A stretch of 64,000 bases of DNA. Origin: a bacterium (GTDB lineage Bacteria > Bacteroidota > Ignavibacteria > Kapaibacteriales > UBA7675). Location of the stretch: contig JAUIKM010000006.1 in assembly GCA_030430495.1 (NCBI GenBank), forward strand, positions 124,001-188,000, in the 5' to 3' direction. This document shows, one piece after another, positions 44,894 through 54,796 of this stretch. Position numbers and translations under genes: made by a program. Position 1 is the stretch's first letter. Every line of letters begins with the position of its first letter. The notes under the pieces were generated by a model. It ran no database searches. It worked only from the letters and a program-made list of their open reading frames with translations, and had not been told where the DNA came from.

Positions 44894-45943
44894 TCAGGCG
44901 ATCGTGACGTCGTCGGAGAGATACACGTCCTGGATGAGGTTGAGCAGTTGGACGCCTTCGTCCATCGGGCGCTGGAAGGCCTTGCGGCCGGAGATCAGGC
45001 CCATGCCGCCGGCGCGTTTGTTAATCACCGCCGTTGCCGCCGCGTCCTGGAAGTCGTTGCTGCCGGAAGCACCGCCGCTGTTAATTAAACCGACGCGCCC
45101 CATGTAGCAGTTGGCCACCTGATAGCGACACATGTCGATCGGGTGGTCGCTGCAGAGCTGGTCGTACATGGCCGGATGTGTTTTGCCGAATTTCAGCGCC
45201 GTAAAACCGCCGTTGGTCTCGGGCAATTTCTGTTTAATAATATCGGCGTGAATCGTGACGCCCAGGTGGTTGGCCTGGCCGGTCAGGTCCGCCGCGGTGT
45301 GGTAGTCTTTATCGGCCTTAAACGCATTGTTGCGCGTGTAACACCACAGGATTGTGGCCATGCCGAGCTCGTGCGCATGGGCGAATGCCTTGGCAATATC
45401 CACAATCTGGCGGCTGCTTTCTTCCGAGCCGAAATAGATCGTGGCGCCGATAGCCGCCGCGCCCATGTCGCAGGCCTGCTGCACGGTGCCGAAGAGTTGC
45501 TGATCGTATTTGTTCGGGTAGGTCAGCAGTTCGTTGTGATTGATTTTTACGACAAATGGAATTTTGTGGGCGTATTTGCGCGCGGTAATGCCCAGCACGC
45601 CAAAGGTGGAAGCCACGGCGTTGCAGCCGCCTTCGATCGCCAGTTTAACAATATTTTCGGGGTCAAAATAGGCCGGATTCGGCGCAAAACTGGCGCCCGC
45701 CGTGTGTTCGATGCCCTGGTCCACGGGCAGGATGGAAACGTAGCCCGTGCCGCCCAGGCGGCCGGCGTCCATGATGCGCTGCAGGTTGACCAGCACGCGG
45801 TTGCTGCGGTCCGAATAGGTGAACACCTTGTCGACGCTGTCGGCCGAAGGCAGATGCAGACTGGCTTTGTCAATGGTCCGGCACGTGTGCGCGAGCAGAT
45901 GGTCGGCGCGGTCGCCAAGCAGTTCCGTTATGCGGTCGATCAT
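44894..45943 (-). CDS. fbaB: Class I fructose-bisphosphate aldolase (DhnA type)
   Basis: Cytoplasmic Schiff-base aldolase of 349 residues for cleaving fructose 1,6-bisphosphate in glycolysis. The archaeal/bacterial DhnA-type features include [32 protein letters not shown], a catalytic-lysine candidate in [14 protein letters not shown], and [17 protein letters not shown] with the phosphate-binding residues, then [16 protein letters not shown] 45943 is preferred: GAGG lies eight bases upstream, and the longer frame to 46201 is not conserved-looking. A terminator follows the gene. It stands alone among unrelated genes. Confidence 0.93.
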   Translation of the reverse strand: MIDRITELLGDRADHLLAHTCRTIDKASLHLPSADSVDKVFTYSDRSNRVLVNLQRIMDAGRLGGTGYVSILPVDQGIEHTAGASFAPNPAYFDPENIVKLAIEGGCNAVASTFGVLGITARKYAHKIPFVVKINHNELLTYPNKYDQQLFGTVQQACDMGAAAIGATIYFGSEESSRQIVDIAKAFAHAHELGMATILWCYTRNNAFKADKDYHTAADLTGQANHLGVTIHADIIKQKLPETNGGFTALKFGKTHPAMYDQLCSDHPIDMCRYQVANCYMGRVGLINSGGASGSNDFQDAAATAVINKRAGGMGLISGRKAFQRPMDEGVQLLNLIQDVYLSDDVTIA

Positions 45944-46155
45944 GATGCGGCCTCGGGAAATCCTGGATTCAAAAGTCGAATTGTAATTTTGTTTGTTTTC
46001 CGGCCGCAATTTACGAAAAGTGGCGCGGATGGCGTGCAATCGGACGGAGCCAAAGTCGCGCCGACGAATCCGGCGGTCGCCGGCAGTGGAAGTATGGCCC
46101 GCATTCGCTAGATTTGCGCCAGGCCGATTTTTGTTCAATTCCGCCGCGAATCCGC

Positions 46156-47232
46156 ATGAAGATCTTCTCGACGATCCTGCTGTTGCTGGCCGTTGGTGCA
46201 AACATCATGCCGCTTGTTCGCCGCGACGAGTGGTGGATCCGCGCTTTCGATTTTCCGCGATATCTGCTGCTGCTGGTTCTGCTTGCCTGCACCCTGCTGT
46301 TTATCTGCTGCGGGCCGTCGGACTTGCTCGTCTTTGTTGCGATTTTGTTAACCGCCGTAGCGGCGGCGTTGTATCAGCTTGTTACCTTGTTTCCCTATAC
46401 GCGCCTGGCGACCCTGGAAGCGCCTTCGGCCGCTACCAAAAGCAGGGACGCAGATTCACTTTCAATTCTGGTGGCCAACGTCTTGATGAACAATCGCAAT
46501 ACGGGCGGTCTGCTGGAGATTGTTAAACGCGAGCAGCCCGACATGCTGCTGCTGCTGGAACCCGACGAGTGGTGGGATGACCAACTGCCGGAGCTGCGAG
46601 AGATGTTTAAGTGGCGCATCTCCGACCTGCGCGACAATCTCTACGGCATGGCGCTGTATTCACGCCTCGAGTTGATTGAACCGCGCGTGGAATACCTGCT
46701 CAAAAAGGATATTCCCTCGATTCATTGTCGTGTTAAACTGCGCAGCGGGCGCATATTCAGGCTGTACTGCTTGCATCCCGAGCCGCCGGCGCCGGGCGAG
46801 GCCGACAGTTCCGCTCCGCGCGACGCCGAGTTGTTAATGTGCGGCAAACGCATTCGCGAGCGGTCTGAAGCAGCCATAGTGGCGGGCGACCTGAACGACG
46901 TGGCCTGGTCGCATTCAAACGATTTGTTTCAGAAGGTCAGCGGTCTTTTGGACCCGCGCAAGGGCCGCGGCGCGTTTAACACTTTTGACGCTCTGCGCTG
47001 GTGGCTTCGCTGGCCGCTCGACCACGTGTTTCACACTTCGGACTTTGCGGTTGCGGACCTGCGCCGGCTTGAACACTTCGGGTCTGATCACTTTCCGATA
47101 TTTATTCAATTGCAATACCTGATGGATTCCGACGAGGCGGAGGACATTCCGCCGCCGGACTCCGAGGAGCGCGACGAGGCTGACGAAATCGTGGGCCGTG
47201 GCATGGACCACGTCAGTGAGGAGGAAGACTGA
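46156..47232 (+). CDS. Membrane-anchored endonuclease/exonuclease/phosphatase-fold protein
   Basis: A 358-residue protein. Three membrane helices in the first 85 residues are followed by a DNase I-like (EEP) domain: [15 protein letters not shown], the metal-binding Glu in [21 protein letters not shown], the catalytic [12 protein letters not shown] and the final GSDHFPI, each matching family motifs. The catalytic domain probably faces the periplasm or outside. Relatives cleave phosphodiester or phospho-lipid substrates; the actual one is unknown. The C-terminal 35 residues are strongly acidic. TTG 46114 is an alternative start. A hairpin repeat follows the gene. Confidence 0.85.
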   Translation: MKIFSTILLLLAVGANIMPLVRRDEWWIRAFDFPRYLLLLVLLACTLLFICCGPSDLLVFVAILLTAVAAALYQLVTLFPYTRLATLEAPSAATKSRDADSLSILVANVLMNNRNTGGLLEIVKREQPDMLLLLEPDEWWDDQLPELREMFKWRISDLRDNLYGMALYSRLELIEPRVEYLLKKDIPSIHCRVKLRSGRIFRLYCLHPEPPAPGEADSSAPRDAELLMCGKRIRERSEAAIVAGDLNDVAWSHSNDLFQKVSGLLDPRKGRGAFNTFDALRWWLRWPLDHVFHTSDFAVADLRRLEHFGSDHFPIFIQLQYLMDSDEAEDIPPPDSEERDEADEIVGRGMDHVSEEED

Positions 47233-47257
47233 ACGACGTGTTTTATGTGCTGCCACA

Positions 47258-47314
47258 TGAGGCATGAGCACTTCGCCCCTGCTGCGCGTGGCTTGTTTGT
47301 TCTCTTGTTTGTCA
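47258..47314 (+). repeat. Terminator-like hairpin repeat, copy 4
   Basis: Begins TGAGGCATGAGCACTTC, has only a weak GCC/GGC stem, then GGCTTGTTTGTTCTCTTG and TTTGTCA. The flanks match the other copies well although the stem has decayed. It lies 25 bases after the EEP-fold gene. Confidence 0.5.
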
Positions 47315-47389
47315 GCGGGGGAGAAGCGATTGACCGACGGATTGTGTGGTTTTATGGCCGGCGAACCGGAGTGTTGTGGGCGGACCGAG

Positions 47390-48340
47390 TTAAGTGAAAA
47401 ACTCCCGCGCGCGCCGCGTGATTTCCGGCCAGGATTGCGGAAACCAGTGCCCGCAGCGTGGATCGACTTCGATTTGGTGTTGAATATTATAGGTCTTCAG
47501 TCTGGCTGCAAAGGCCGCCACCGCCGCCACATTGTTTTGATCCAGTCCGCCCAGCGCAAAAAAGATTTTCACCCCGCGTGCCGCGGCGGCGGCTATTCCT
47601 TCGTCGCTCAGCGAGGGAATGAGCGGGCACAAAACGAGGCAGTTGCTCGTGCTCGTCTTATTGCTGATTACGTATTGAAGAGCCAGTTTGCCGCCCTGTG
47701 AAAATCCGCCGAAAACGCTGTTGCGAAACAGGACGTTTTGCATGTTGGTGCGGTCTTCGAGCGCGGCGGTAATGTCCTGTCCGGCGCGGGCCCCATCGTG
47801 CCACGACGGATTGCCGGGCGATTCCAGCACTGTGGAGCCGGGGTAAACGCAGATGTAGTTGTTGTCGAGTGTTTCTGTATGCCAGTGTTGGCGGAAAAAT
47901 TGCGTTGTTTCACCCAAACCGTGCAGACCCACGAAGAGCGGGAAGTCGGCATTTTGCGCGGCTTGCGGCGGACGAGTGACAATCGGCGAGTTGTTAAACT
48001 CCTTTTCGTCGCGCTCGCGTCGGGACCTCCACTCGGCGAGGAGTGCGTCGAGTCGGCCGGAAGCCAGTATCGGTTTAAACACGGAGTTGAAGGCGCTGTT
48101 TAATGTTTCTTTGCTGAACCAGCAGCCCTTGGTTTCCAGAACATCCCGGAATAGTTTGACCGCTTGATCGAATTGCTTCAAACCGGAGTTGATTGCGGCA
48201 AAAATCAGTGTTGTGTGGAAGTGATTGTGCGGTAAAAGCTCCGCAAACTTGTTCGCGAGTGGAAGCGCTTCATTGTATCTCTGCTCCATTAACAGTTGGT
48301 TGATGCGTGCAAACAGTTCACCGGGATTTTCGGAAGCCAT
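47390..48340 (-). CDS. TPR-like N-terminus fused to an alpha/beta-hydrolase
   Basis: A 316-residue protein. Residues 1-90 form helical hairpins with TPR-like spacing (NQLLMEQRYNEALPLANKFA). Residues 125-316 form a small carboxylesterase/phospholipase-like hydrolase: LFVGLHGLGETTQFF (oxyanion hole), nucleophile Ser in GGFSQGGKLAL, Asp in FALGGLDQNN and His in DPRCGHWFPQSW, completing the triad. No signal peptide is evident, so it is probably cytoplasmic. The helical part may bind a partner protein. Substrate and pathway are unknown; it appears to be a single gene. Confidence 0.75.
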   Translation of the reverse strand: MASENPGELFARINQLLMEQRYNEALPLANKFAELLPHNHFHTTLIFAAINSGLKQFDQAVKLFRDVLETKGCWFSKETLNSAFNSVFKPILASGRLDALLAEWRSRRERDEKEFNNSPIVTRPPQAAQNADFPLFVGLHGLGETTQFFRQHWHTETLDNNYICVYPGSTVLESPGNPSWHDGARAGQDITAALEDRTNMQNVLFRNSVFGGFSQGGKLALQYVISNKTSTSNCLVLCPLIPSLSDEGIAAAAARGVKIFFALGGLDQNNVAAVAAFAARLKTYNIQHQIEVDPRCGHWFPQSWPEITRRAREFFT

Positions 48341-48408
48341 GCAGTAAGTTCCGGAAAATGTTGAGCACGATGGCTTGATTTGTCATCGTGCTCAATTCTA
48401 CAATAATG

Positions 48409-48777
48409 TTATATCTCGGCGTGCCAAAGATTACCTTCTTTGTCAAACCACATCAAACCCGTTTTACCCATGTGGTCGAAGTTCACATAGGCGCCATCCG
48501 TATAAGCCGTTGAGCCATTTATTGTCATGCTGACTGGTTCTTCTGGCATTACGAGGTAAGAGGCGCCTGCCGGCAAATTCACAAAAACCTCGTCGGAAGC
48601 TGAGAAAAATTGAAAGGAAACTTCGCCTTCATAAGGTTGAGTTTGCGGGCAGCCATTTGTAAAGGTAACGGTTGTCGGATCGGATGAAAGACTCTCCGAT
48701 TGGCTAATCAGAAAAGCAGTTGTGGTGACGAGCAGGACCGTTTTTAGTCCGTATCGTTTTGCAAGAGCAGAAAGCAT
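48409..48777 (-). CDS. Small exported protein of unknown function
   Basis: A 122-residue protein with a signal peptide (KTVLLVTTTAFLISQSESLS). The mature part is beta-rich with two aspartate/glycine turns (TFTNGCPQTQPYEG, YVNFDHMGKTGLMWFDKEG) and no recognised domain or sorting signal. It may be periplasmic. It lies 68 bases downstream of the hydrolase gene end on the same strand but is read after a gap that has no clear terminator, so cotranscription is uncertain. No function can be proposed. Confidence 0.5.
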   Translation of the reverse strand: MLSALAKRYGLKTVLLVTTTAFLISQSESLSSDPTTVTFTNGCPQTQPYEGEVSFQFFSASDEVFVNLPAGASYLVMPEEPVSMTINGSTAYTDGAYVNFDHMGKTGLMWFDKEGNLWHAEI

Positions 48778-49141
48778 TCGTACAAATCCCTGGATAGTGA
48801 TAGAACTGATTAATTGAGAAAAACTGTGGTAGTTGTTTTGATGTTATGCTGAAAAGTAACCGATTCCAAAGATAGCCAGTTTTGGGAGATTGCCAAAGAT
48901 ATTATGTCAAATCAGATCAGGTCAGCCTCAAGGAACTGAAGTGAATAGTAATTCGGCATGTGAAAAAAGCCGTCAATTGTACTTCATGCAGGAATTGTTT
49001 GAACAGAACTATGTGTGATTGTTGAGTATTGTCGGCCCGAACCATGCATTAAAAAAACGCACCGCTCCAAACCCGGAGGGCCCGAAGCGGTGCGCTTTTG
49101 AACATCAATCTGCGCTGTGAGTTGTTAACTCAGTACAGAAG
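48778..49141. other. Intergenic region upstream of a small exported protein
   Basis: A 364-base region holding the terminator of the gene at 49142 (49051-49094) and the upstream region of the gene at 48777. No other feature is seen. Confidence 0.5.
49051..49094 (-). terminator. Intrinsic terminator after the duplicated T9SS cargo gene
   Basis: CGCACCGCT (49058-49066) pairs with AGCGGTGCG (49086-49094). On the minus strand a run of seven T (complement of 49051-49057) follows. Confidence 0.85.
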
Positions 49142-51919
49142 TCATCGAACCACCGAGAACGGCAGCGACTGAACATTGCCGTCGGCCGTGCGGATGCGCA
49201 GGAAGTACGCGCCGTTAACCAGCGAACGCACGTCGAAGTTCAGCGTCTGTTCGCCGGCGCTGAAGTTCACCGCGCCATGCGAATAGACTACTTCACCGCG
49301 GCTGTTAACCACATCGAAGTTCCAGACGCCCGCGTCAATAACATTGAAGTCGAGCGAGATTGTGCTGGCGGCCGGATTCGGCTTCAGCAGGTACACACTC
49401 GTTTCATCGTCTTCAATGACCGGAACCGTCTGGCCGGCCTCTTCACAGCAATATTGGATAGTCAACTCGGCCCAGTCGACGCTGGTGTCGTCCTGGATGT
49501 AGAAGTCGAGCGTGCCGTCCAGCAGCGATGGCAGGATGCTGGTGGCATTGCCGCCGGGCAGGTTGCCCAGATCGATCGAGATGATCGTACCCGGCTGACT
49601 TACCCAGGTGACGCCCGCAAGCGTACCGATGCGCGAACCCCAGATGGTCACGCCGTCCTGTACAAACACGATGCCGTCGTTCCAGCTCAGACCCGAACTG
49701 TTGGTGCGAACGCGAATGTCAAGCTGCGCGCCGACAATGCAGCAACCGGCGTTGCGCAATTCGGTTAACACATCCGTGAAGGTATGTGCAAAGTGGCGGT
49801 CGTTGCTGGAGTTGTCAAAACCGACGATCGGCGAGCGTCCCGCCAGGAAGTCGCGAAGTTCGTCGCTGGGGCTAGCCGGCGGTACGTCGGCGTCGGGATT
49901 GAAGTCATCCATTTCGCCGGCGAGTTCGCTGGTTTCCATCACATCGGCGCAGATGGGAACGTTGCCGAAGTCGAGGTTTTCCACCGCCGTGTTGGACGAT
50001 ACCTCAACAACGTAGCGACCTGAAGCCGGGAAGGTCTGCGCCCAGCCGGTTTGTTGTGTTTCATACACAATCCAGGTTGCATATTCCAGATCGCTGAATT
50101 TGTAGTCGCCGTTGCCGTCGGTCGTGGTAGTCATCGTTTCGCCGGTTGTGCGGTTAACAATGACAATTTCCCAGTCGGCAATGCCGGGTTCGCCCGGATC
50201 GCGCACGCCGTCACAATCCGTGTCTTCGAATTTTGTTCCGCAGAGCGAGCCGCTCTCGATTAAACAGAAGACTTCCAGATATTCGCCGCAGTTGACCCAG
50301 GTCTGGGTTTCGGCATCGAAGTACTCAAACAGAATGTTGAAGCTTTGGCTCGTGCCGCCGTCGATGCAGTAGATGCCGAGATTGTTCTCACCTTCACCAA
50401 GTGTGTGTTCAACGACAATCTGTTTGCCGTTAATCGAATACGTGTGGCTGCCGTCACCGCTGTACGTAATAGTAACATCTTCATCGGTAAGGACGGTCAT
50501 GCGAACCTGCTCGTAGTTGCAGGGCCAGCCATCGGCCACGTCGACGAAGAATTCGAAGCAGCACGGGCCTTCATCGCCGGCGTTGTCGTAGCGGGGACTG
50601 AGGTATTCGCAGCAGTCCGGTTCACAGCAGTATTCCACGCGCAGTTCCACCCAGTCGATTTGTGTGTCGTCCTGGATGTAGAAATCCAGTGTGCCGTCGT
50701 GCAGCGAAGGCAGAATGCTGGTGCCGCGGTTCTCAAGCAGGTCGCCGAGGTCGAGTTTAAGCGTCGTTGCCGGCTGGTTCTGCCAGTTGGTACCGCCCAG
50801 AAGGTTGGACAGGCGATTGTAGTAAATCACCTCGCCGTCCTGAACAAAACCGATGCCGTCGTTGTGGCTCAGGCTCGAACTGTTCGTTTTCATGTGGATA
50901 GTTAAACAAGCGGCCACCAGGCAACAATTGTCCATGCCGAAGTCGGTAAAACTGTGTGCAAAAAAGCGGTCGTTATTGCTGTCGTCAAAACCGGCCAGAG
51001 TGCGTCCTTTAAGGAACTCGGCCAGTTCCGGGCTGAGCGATGCGGGCGGTACGTCCGCGCCGGGCGCAAAGTCGTCTTTTTCACCAGCCAGATATGTTGC
51101 AACCGTGCGTTCTTCGGCCGTGCAGGTTGGAATATTGCCGAAATCGAGATTTTCGATTATCTCTCCTTCGCTCAATTCGACAAAGTAGCGACCCGCAGTC
51201 GGCGCGGTCTGGGCCCAACCGTCCATTTGCACTTCGTAGACAAACCAGGGAGCCAGATCAAGTGCCGAGAACTTGTAGTTGCCGTTTTCATCCGTCGTGG
51301 TTGAGAGCAGCGTGCCGTTCTCCTGGTTGTAGATCTTAATGGTCCAATCCGGGATGCCGGGTTCGCCTTCGTCGCGAATGCCGTTGCAGTTGGCGTCGAG
51401 GAATTTTGTGCCGCAAAGCGAAGCGTCGCTTATGCTGCAATACAGTTTAATATCATCTTTGCACTCGACCCACTGCTGCCTGTCTGCATCGCAATACGCA
51501 AAGACGGCTGTGTAGCACGCCGTGGGGCCGTCAATGCACAGGGTTCCAAGGAATACTTCTTCACCGGCGTTGGGTACGCCGGTCCAGGTGACTTCATTGC
51601 CGTTAATCTCTGGCGTCCAGTCGGCATTGTCCACCGTCATCATTACGGCTTCTCCCTGGATAGTGATGCGCGCTTTATCTACATTGCAATCGAACTCATC
51701 GTCGAAGGCAATATAGATGTCGAAGCAGCAGTCGCCTTGATCCGAGTTTTCATAGCGAAACTCAATGTTTTCGCAGCAGTCGCCGTCGTCCGCATTTGCA
51801 TAAAGATCGCCGAATAAAAGAGGTGTTAACATCAGTACAATGGCGAGCGGAAACAATAGTCGAGTCCGTGCTGGTCTGTGGAAATGAAGGTGGTTGTTAA
51901 CAAATTCTGACAAGTTCAT
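49142..51919 (-). CDS. Cysteine-rich secreted protein with duplicated SdrD_B-like module and T9SS sorting domain
   Basis: A 925-residue exported protein from ATG 51919, which has GGAG upstream; ATG 51952 is less likely. The signal segment is FPLAIVLMLTPLLFG. Two copies of a roughly 390-residue module follow. Each starts with a CC-rich unit (DCCENIEFRYEN, again as DCCEYLSPRYDN), continues with an SdrD_B-like domain (CGTKFLDANCNGIRDEGEPG and CGTKFEDTDCDGVRDPGEPG), and ends with a beta domain containing GTLDFYIQDDT. A type A T9SS sorting domain closes the protein (LKPNPAASTISLDFNV, NGAYFLRIRTADG). It is probably a surface structural or adhesive protein, stiffened by disulfides. Confidence 0.85.
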   Translation of the reverse strand: MNLSEFVNNHLHFHRPARTRLLFPLAIVLMLTPLLFGDLYANADDGDCCENIEFRYENSDQGDCCFDIYIAFDDEFDCNVDKARITIQGEAVMMTVDNADWTPEINGNEVTWTGVPNAGEEVFLGTLCIDGPTACYTAVFAYCDADRQQWVECKDDIKLYCSISDASLCGTKFLDANCNGIRDEGEPGIPDWTIKIYNQENGTLLSTTTDENGNYKFSALDLAPWFVYEVQMDGWAQTAPTAGRYFVELSEGEIIENLDFGNIPTCTAEERTVATYLAGEKDDFAPGADVPPASLSPELAEFLKGRTLAGFDDSNNDRFFAHSFTDFGMDNCCLVAACLTIHMKTNSSSLSHNDGIGFVQDGEVIYYNRLSNLLGGTNWQNQPATTLKLDLGDLLENRGTSILPSLHDGTLDFYIQDDTQIDWVELRVEYCCEPDCCEYLSPRYDNAGDEGPCCFEFFVDVADGWPCNYEQVRMTVLTDEDVTITYSGDGSHTYSINGKQIVVEHTLGEGENNLGIYCIDGGTSQSFNILFEYFDAETQTWVNCGEYLEVFCLIESGSLCGTKFEDTDCDGVRDPGEPGIADWEIVIVNRTTGETMTTTTDGNGDYKFSDLEYATWIVYETQQTGWAQTFPASGRYVVEVSSNTAVENLDFGNVPICADVMETSELAGEMDDFNPDADVPPASPSDELRDFLAGRSPIVGFDNSSNDRHFAHTFTDVLTELRNAGCCIVGAQLDIRVRTNSSGLSWNDGIVFVQDGVTIWGSRIGTLAGVTWVSQPGTIISIDLGNLPGGNATSILPSLLDGTLDFYIQDDTSVDWAELTIQYCCEEAGQTVPVIEDDETSVYLLKPNPAASTISLDFNVIDAGVWNFDVVNSRGEVVYSHGAVNFSAGEQTLNFDVRSLVNGAYFLRIRTADGNVQSLPFSVVR

Positions 51920-51952
51920 TTTGACTCCAAAGTTCAGGTAATGCAGGGACAA

Positions 51953-52766
51953 AAGAATCCCTGGTCTGCTGTTAAAAGCAAACTGATTTGTTTAATGATA
52001 AATTGCTGTAGCGACGCATTGCGCCGCAGGCATGAATGATGGTACTGAGACACAACTGTTTGAACCACAGCACAGCCTAAGACCCGAAGAAACACCGGGT
52101 TGCTCCCGGATTGTTGCTTAGGTTCTTCGGACTAAACACTGTTGCGTCCGCTGTACAAGTGCACCGGCCTGTGGTTCTCAGATTATATCATGAGATTCCC
52201 GGTTGAACAGTCGCATTCTGTGTTTGACCGCGGTACTATTGAACATAGTGGCAGTACACCGGATCAAAAGGCGCTGCAATCGGGCTGCATGGCTGTAATG
52301 GTACTCGCAAGAGTTGGGCGATCACGAATCGAGGGGGGGCGACCAAGACTTGAGCTACTGGTGGTCGGCGTGAATATCCGTGTAAAGTGGTTGCTGGTAG
52401 ATCAGCCTCCTGTTAATTGACGTTGAACATTTGTCAAAGCGGGACACCGAATTTCGAGGGTGAATATAGTGCTTCGATGTCAGTTTGACAAGTAAAATAG
52501 TTGTTGAGTCTAAATTAATTTTCTTGTGAATGCAGGCTGTGGATGTCGAAATTTCGTCATGCGATTGAGGGAGATGATTTCTGCAGACAAATACACAATC
52601 GTGGCAGTCTCGGATAAATGGCTGGAACTGCACAATCCCGGCTGGTCATGGCAGACTCCGCAATATTACAGGCGCGACGATCATCTGCGAGGGGGTCGCC
52701 GCACAATATTGCCCGGGTTCCAGGGCCTTGTGTCCGGGCCGTCAAGTACCGGACTGGGTGTTAATA
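51953..52766. other. Long intergenic region with a potential pseudoknot
   Basis: No convincing gene in 814 bases. The most notable element is a set of three perfect complementary segments at 52075-52130 that could fold as a pseudoknot. The sequence AGGCGCTGCAATC at about 52270 resembles modules near 35641 and 56941. Small open frames here have no sensible start site or composition. Confidence 0.5.
52075..52130. ncRNA. Candidate structured RNA (possible pseudoknot)
   Basis: CCTAAG (52076-52081) is complementary to CTTAGG (52117-52122), and CCGAAGAA (52084-52091) to TTCTTCGG (52123-52130); the order a-b-a'-b' makes an H-type pseudoknot. A hairpin CCGGG/CCCGG (52095-52109) is nested inside. The RNA could be made from either strand. 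No known RNA family was recognised. Confidence 0.35.
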
Positions 52767-53852
52767 TCAATAGTGTCGATCGGTCAGCTGTAGTTTGCGC
52801 CCTTTGCACAAGTGTCGTAGTGTCCTGGTCGCTGAGCCGTTTAGTATCTGTGACTGTCGGGGAAGAACAAGCTCATTCCCGCTTCTGACTTCCTGCTCAA
52901 AACAATCGAGATTAAACACTGTCGTGTCGGCAATGTTTGTTATAGCGGTCTGCGTCAAAAATGCCTGATGACTCGTGATTAACACATTCTTGAAGGTCAT
53001 CAGCCGCGCAATTGTGTCGTCCTGCAGAATGTCGTCCGAGTGATCTTCAAAAAACAGCCCTTCTTCCTCTTCGTACACATCCATGCCAAAGGAGCCGATT
53101 CGCCGCGACTTGAGCGCGTCAATGACGGCTTTGGTGTGCACGAGGCCGCCGCGACTTGTGTTGATTAACATGACGCCAGGTTTCATCTGCGCAATGGCAT
53201 TTGCATCGATAATGTAGCGCGTCGACTCCGAGAGCGGGACGTGAAGTGTAATGATGTCCGACTCGGCGCACAACTCGCGCATGTCCACGAATCGCACATC
53301 GTATTTGTCCACGAGTTGTTGATTTGCTGCCTGGTCAAATGCAAGCAGGCGGCATCCAAAGCCGTGCAGGATTTTGGCGACTACTTCACCTATTTTTCCC
53401 GTACCGACAATTCCAACTGTTTTGCCGTTCATATCAAAACCCACCAGGCCATCGAGCGAGAAGTTTAACTCCATGACACGGTTGTGGGCGCGGATTAACT
53501 TGCGGTTCAACGCCAGCATGAGCGCGACGGTGTGTTCGGCCACAGCGTAGGGCGAGTAGGCCGGCACACGTGCGACGGCAATGCCCAATTCCTGCGCGCG
53601 GCTGATGTCGACATGGTTAAAACCTGCCGAGCGCAAAGCCAGAAACCTGACTCCAAGGGCATGCAGTTGCTCCAGAACTTCACCATTGGCATCGTCGCCG
53701 GCAAATACGCAGGCGGCGTCGCATCCCTGCGCCAGCGGCGTTGAGGACCTGGTCAGGCGAGTTTCCAGAAACAGCAGATCGTGTTTGTTGTCGTTGGCGC
53801 GGATCAGGAAGTCGCGCTCAAATTTGTGGGTGCTGTAGACTGCTGTGCGCAT
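52767..53852 (-). CDS. ldhA: D-lactate dehydrogenase / D-2-hydroxyacid dehydrogenase
   Basis: NAD-dependent D-2-hydroxyacid dehydrogenase of 361 residues, interconverting pyruvate and D-lactate. ATG 53852 gives the usual beginning MRTAVYSTHKFERDF. The NAD site is TVGIVGTGKIGEVVAKIL, the catalytic Arg lies in LINTSRGG, the Glu in the DVYEEEEGLFFED region and the His in LITSHQAFLTQTA, typical of D-LDH rather than other members. The C-terminal 40 residues extend beyond the family's usual end. It is a single-gene unit; the long intergenic region downstream holds a potential structured RNA. Confidence 0.9.
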   Translation of the reverse strand: MRTAVYSTHKFERDFLIRANDNKHDLLFLETRLTRSSTPLAQGCDAACVFAGDDANGEVLEQLHALGVRFLALRSAGFNHVDISRAQELGIAVARVPAYSPYAVAEHTVALMLALNRKLIRAHNRVMELNFSLDGLVGFDMNGKTVGIVGTGKIGEVVAKILHGFGCRLLAFDQAANQQLVDKYDVRFVDMRELCAESDIITLHVPLSESTRYIIDANAIAQMKPGVMLINTSRGGLVHTKAVIDALKSRRIGSFGMDVYEEEEGLFFEDHSDDILQDDTIARLMTFKNVLITSHQAFLTQTAITNIADTTVFNLDCFEQEVRSGNELVLPRQSQILNGSATRTLRHLCKGRKLQLTDRHY

Positions 53853-54102
53853 GAAGGGGTTCTCCGGGGATTTGTTTAAGCCGCAAGCGGGCGAAGTTCT
53901 GGCAGCAGTATGCAAGTTAAGTGGCGGAGTTCTCTAAAGATATGATCTTTGTCATGATATGGAGGCCGGAGTCGAAAGAGATTGCCGGCATTTGCGGCAT
54001 CGAGAGCTTGCCGCTGATTGATTGTGGCTGTACACGCAACTTTGAAACAAATCGTTAAGAAATTGACATTAACCGCACAGACAAAGTTGTCGGAACATCC
54101 TC

Positions 54103-54582
54103 ATGAACTTCACACGTTATTTCCGCGATTCAAGCGCGATGCTTGAAAAACTCACTGCGGATATCACCGAGGAACACGCCGGTAAGTTTCTCAATGATCG
54201 AGTCAACAACATCAAGTGGCATAAGGGGCATATCGCCCTGACTCGCGTGTACTTCCTTGAGCGCTGGAACACGGATTTGAATCCACAGCGTTTTTTCGGT
54301 CAGAGCGAGCGGAAACTATTCGACCGCGGCGGCACACCGCCGAGAAATCCGGACGAGTATCCGACGCTGGAACGTTTGAGGGGCGTTATACGGCAAGTCG
54401 ACGAAGCGTGGTCGGTTCAGCTTGAAACCTTCACCGAAGTTGAGCTCCAACGACCACACAGTCGCACGAGCGATGAAAGTTTACAGGACCTGCTGGTGTT
54501 TTTGTTAACACATGAGGCTTATCACTGCGGGCAGGTTGGGTTGGTGCGGGCTGGCATCGGTTATCCAGGTGTTTTTGGATGA
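54103..54582 (+). CDS. DinB-fold protein
   Basis: A 159-residue four-helix-bundle protein of the DinB/YfiT-like superfamily. Metal-ligand histidines are visible in IKWHKGHIAL and the C-terminal LLTHEAYHCGQVG, spaced as in the family, in which three histidines bind a divalent metal. Members include thiol transferases and many of unknown role. No partner gene is adjacent; it stands alone between divergent and convergent neighbours, so its substrate cannot be inferred. Confidence 0.8.
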   Translation: MNFTRYFRDSSAMLEKLTADITEEHAGKFLNDRVNNIKWHKGHIALTRVYFLERWNTDLNPQRFFGQSERKLFDRGGTPPRNPDEYPTLERLRGVIRQVDEAWSVQLETFTEVELQRPHSRTSDESLQDLLVFLLTHEAYHCGQVGLVRAGIGYPGVFG

Positions 54583-54737
54583 GAAACAAGTTGCCTGTTC
54601 TGGTTTGAATACTTCAACCGAGGGTGAGTCTCCTGAATTCTGAATTCAACCCGTGATCGCCATTCACTGAACACTGTGATCTTCCTGGTCTGCAACATGC
54701 TGTCACGACGGGTTTATCCCTTTCATTCTGCAAAAAC

Positions 54738-54765
54738 AGCCGTCCGAACTATTGCCCGGACGGCT
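54738..54765 (-). terminator. Intrinsic terminator after the phospholipase-like gene
   Basis: AGCCGTCCG (54738-54746) pairs with CGGACGGCT (54757-54765). On the minus strand it is followed by GTTTTTGC. Confidence 0.75.
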
Positions 54766-54796
54766 TTGCATAAAGACTGGCCATTGAGGCGGACGA

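Noticed and set aside
45143-46111. Plus-strand open frame opposite the aldolase gene
   Set aside because: Antisense of a clear class I aldolase; composition reflects the coding strand.
52142-52888. Three small open frames between the cysteine-rich cargo gene and ldhA
   Set aside because: No ribosome site, low coding character and overlap on both strands; the only convincing signal is the pseudoknot-like element.
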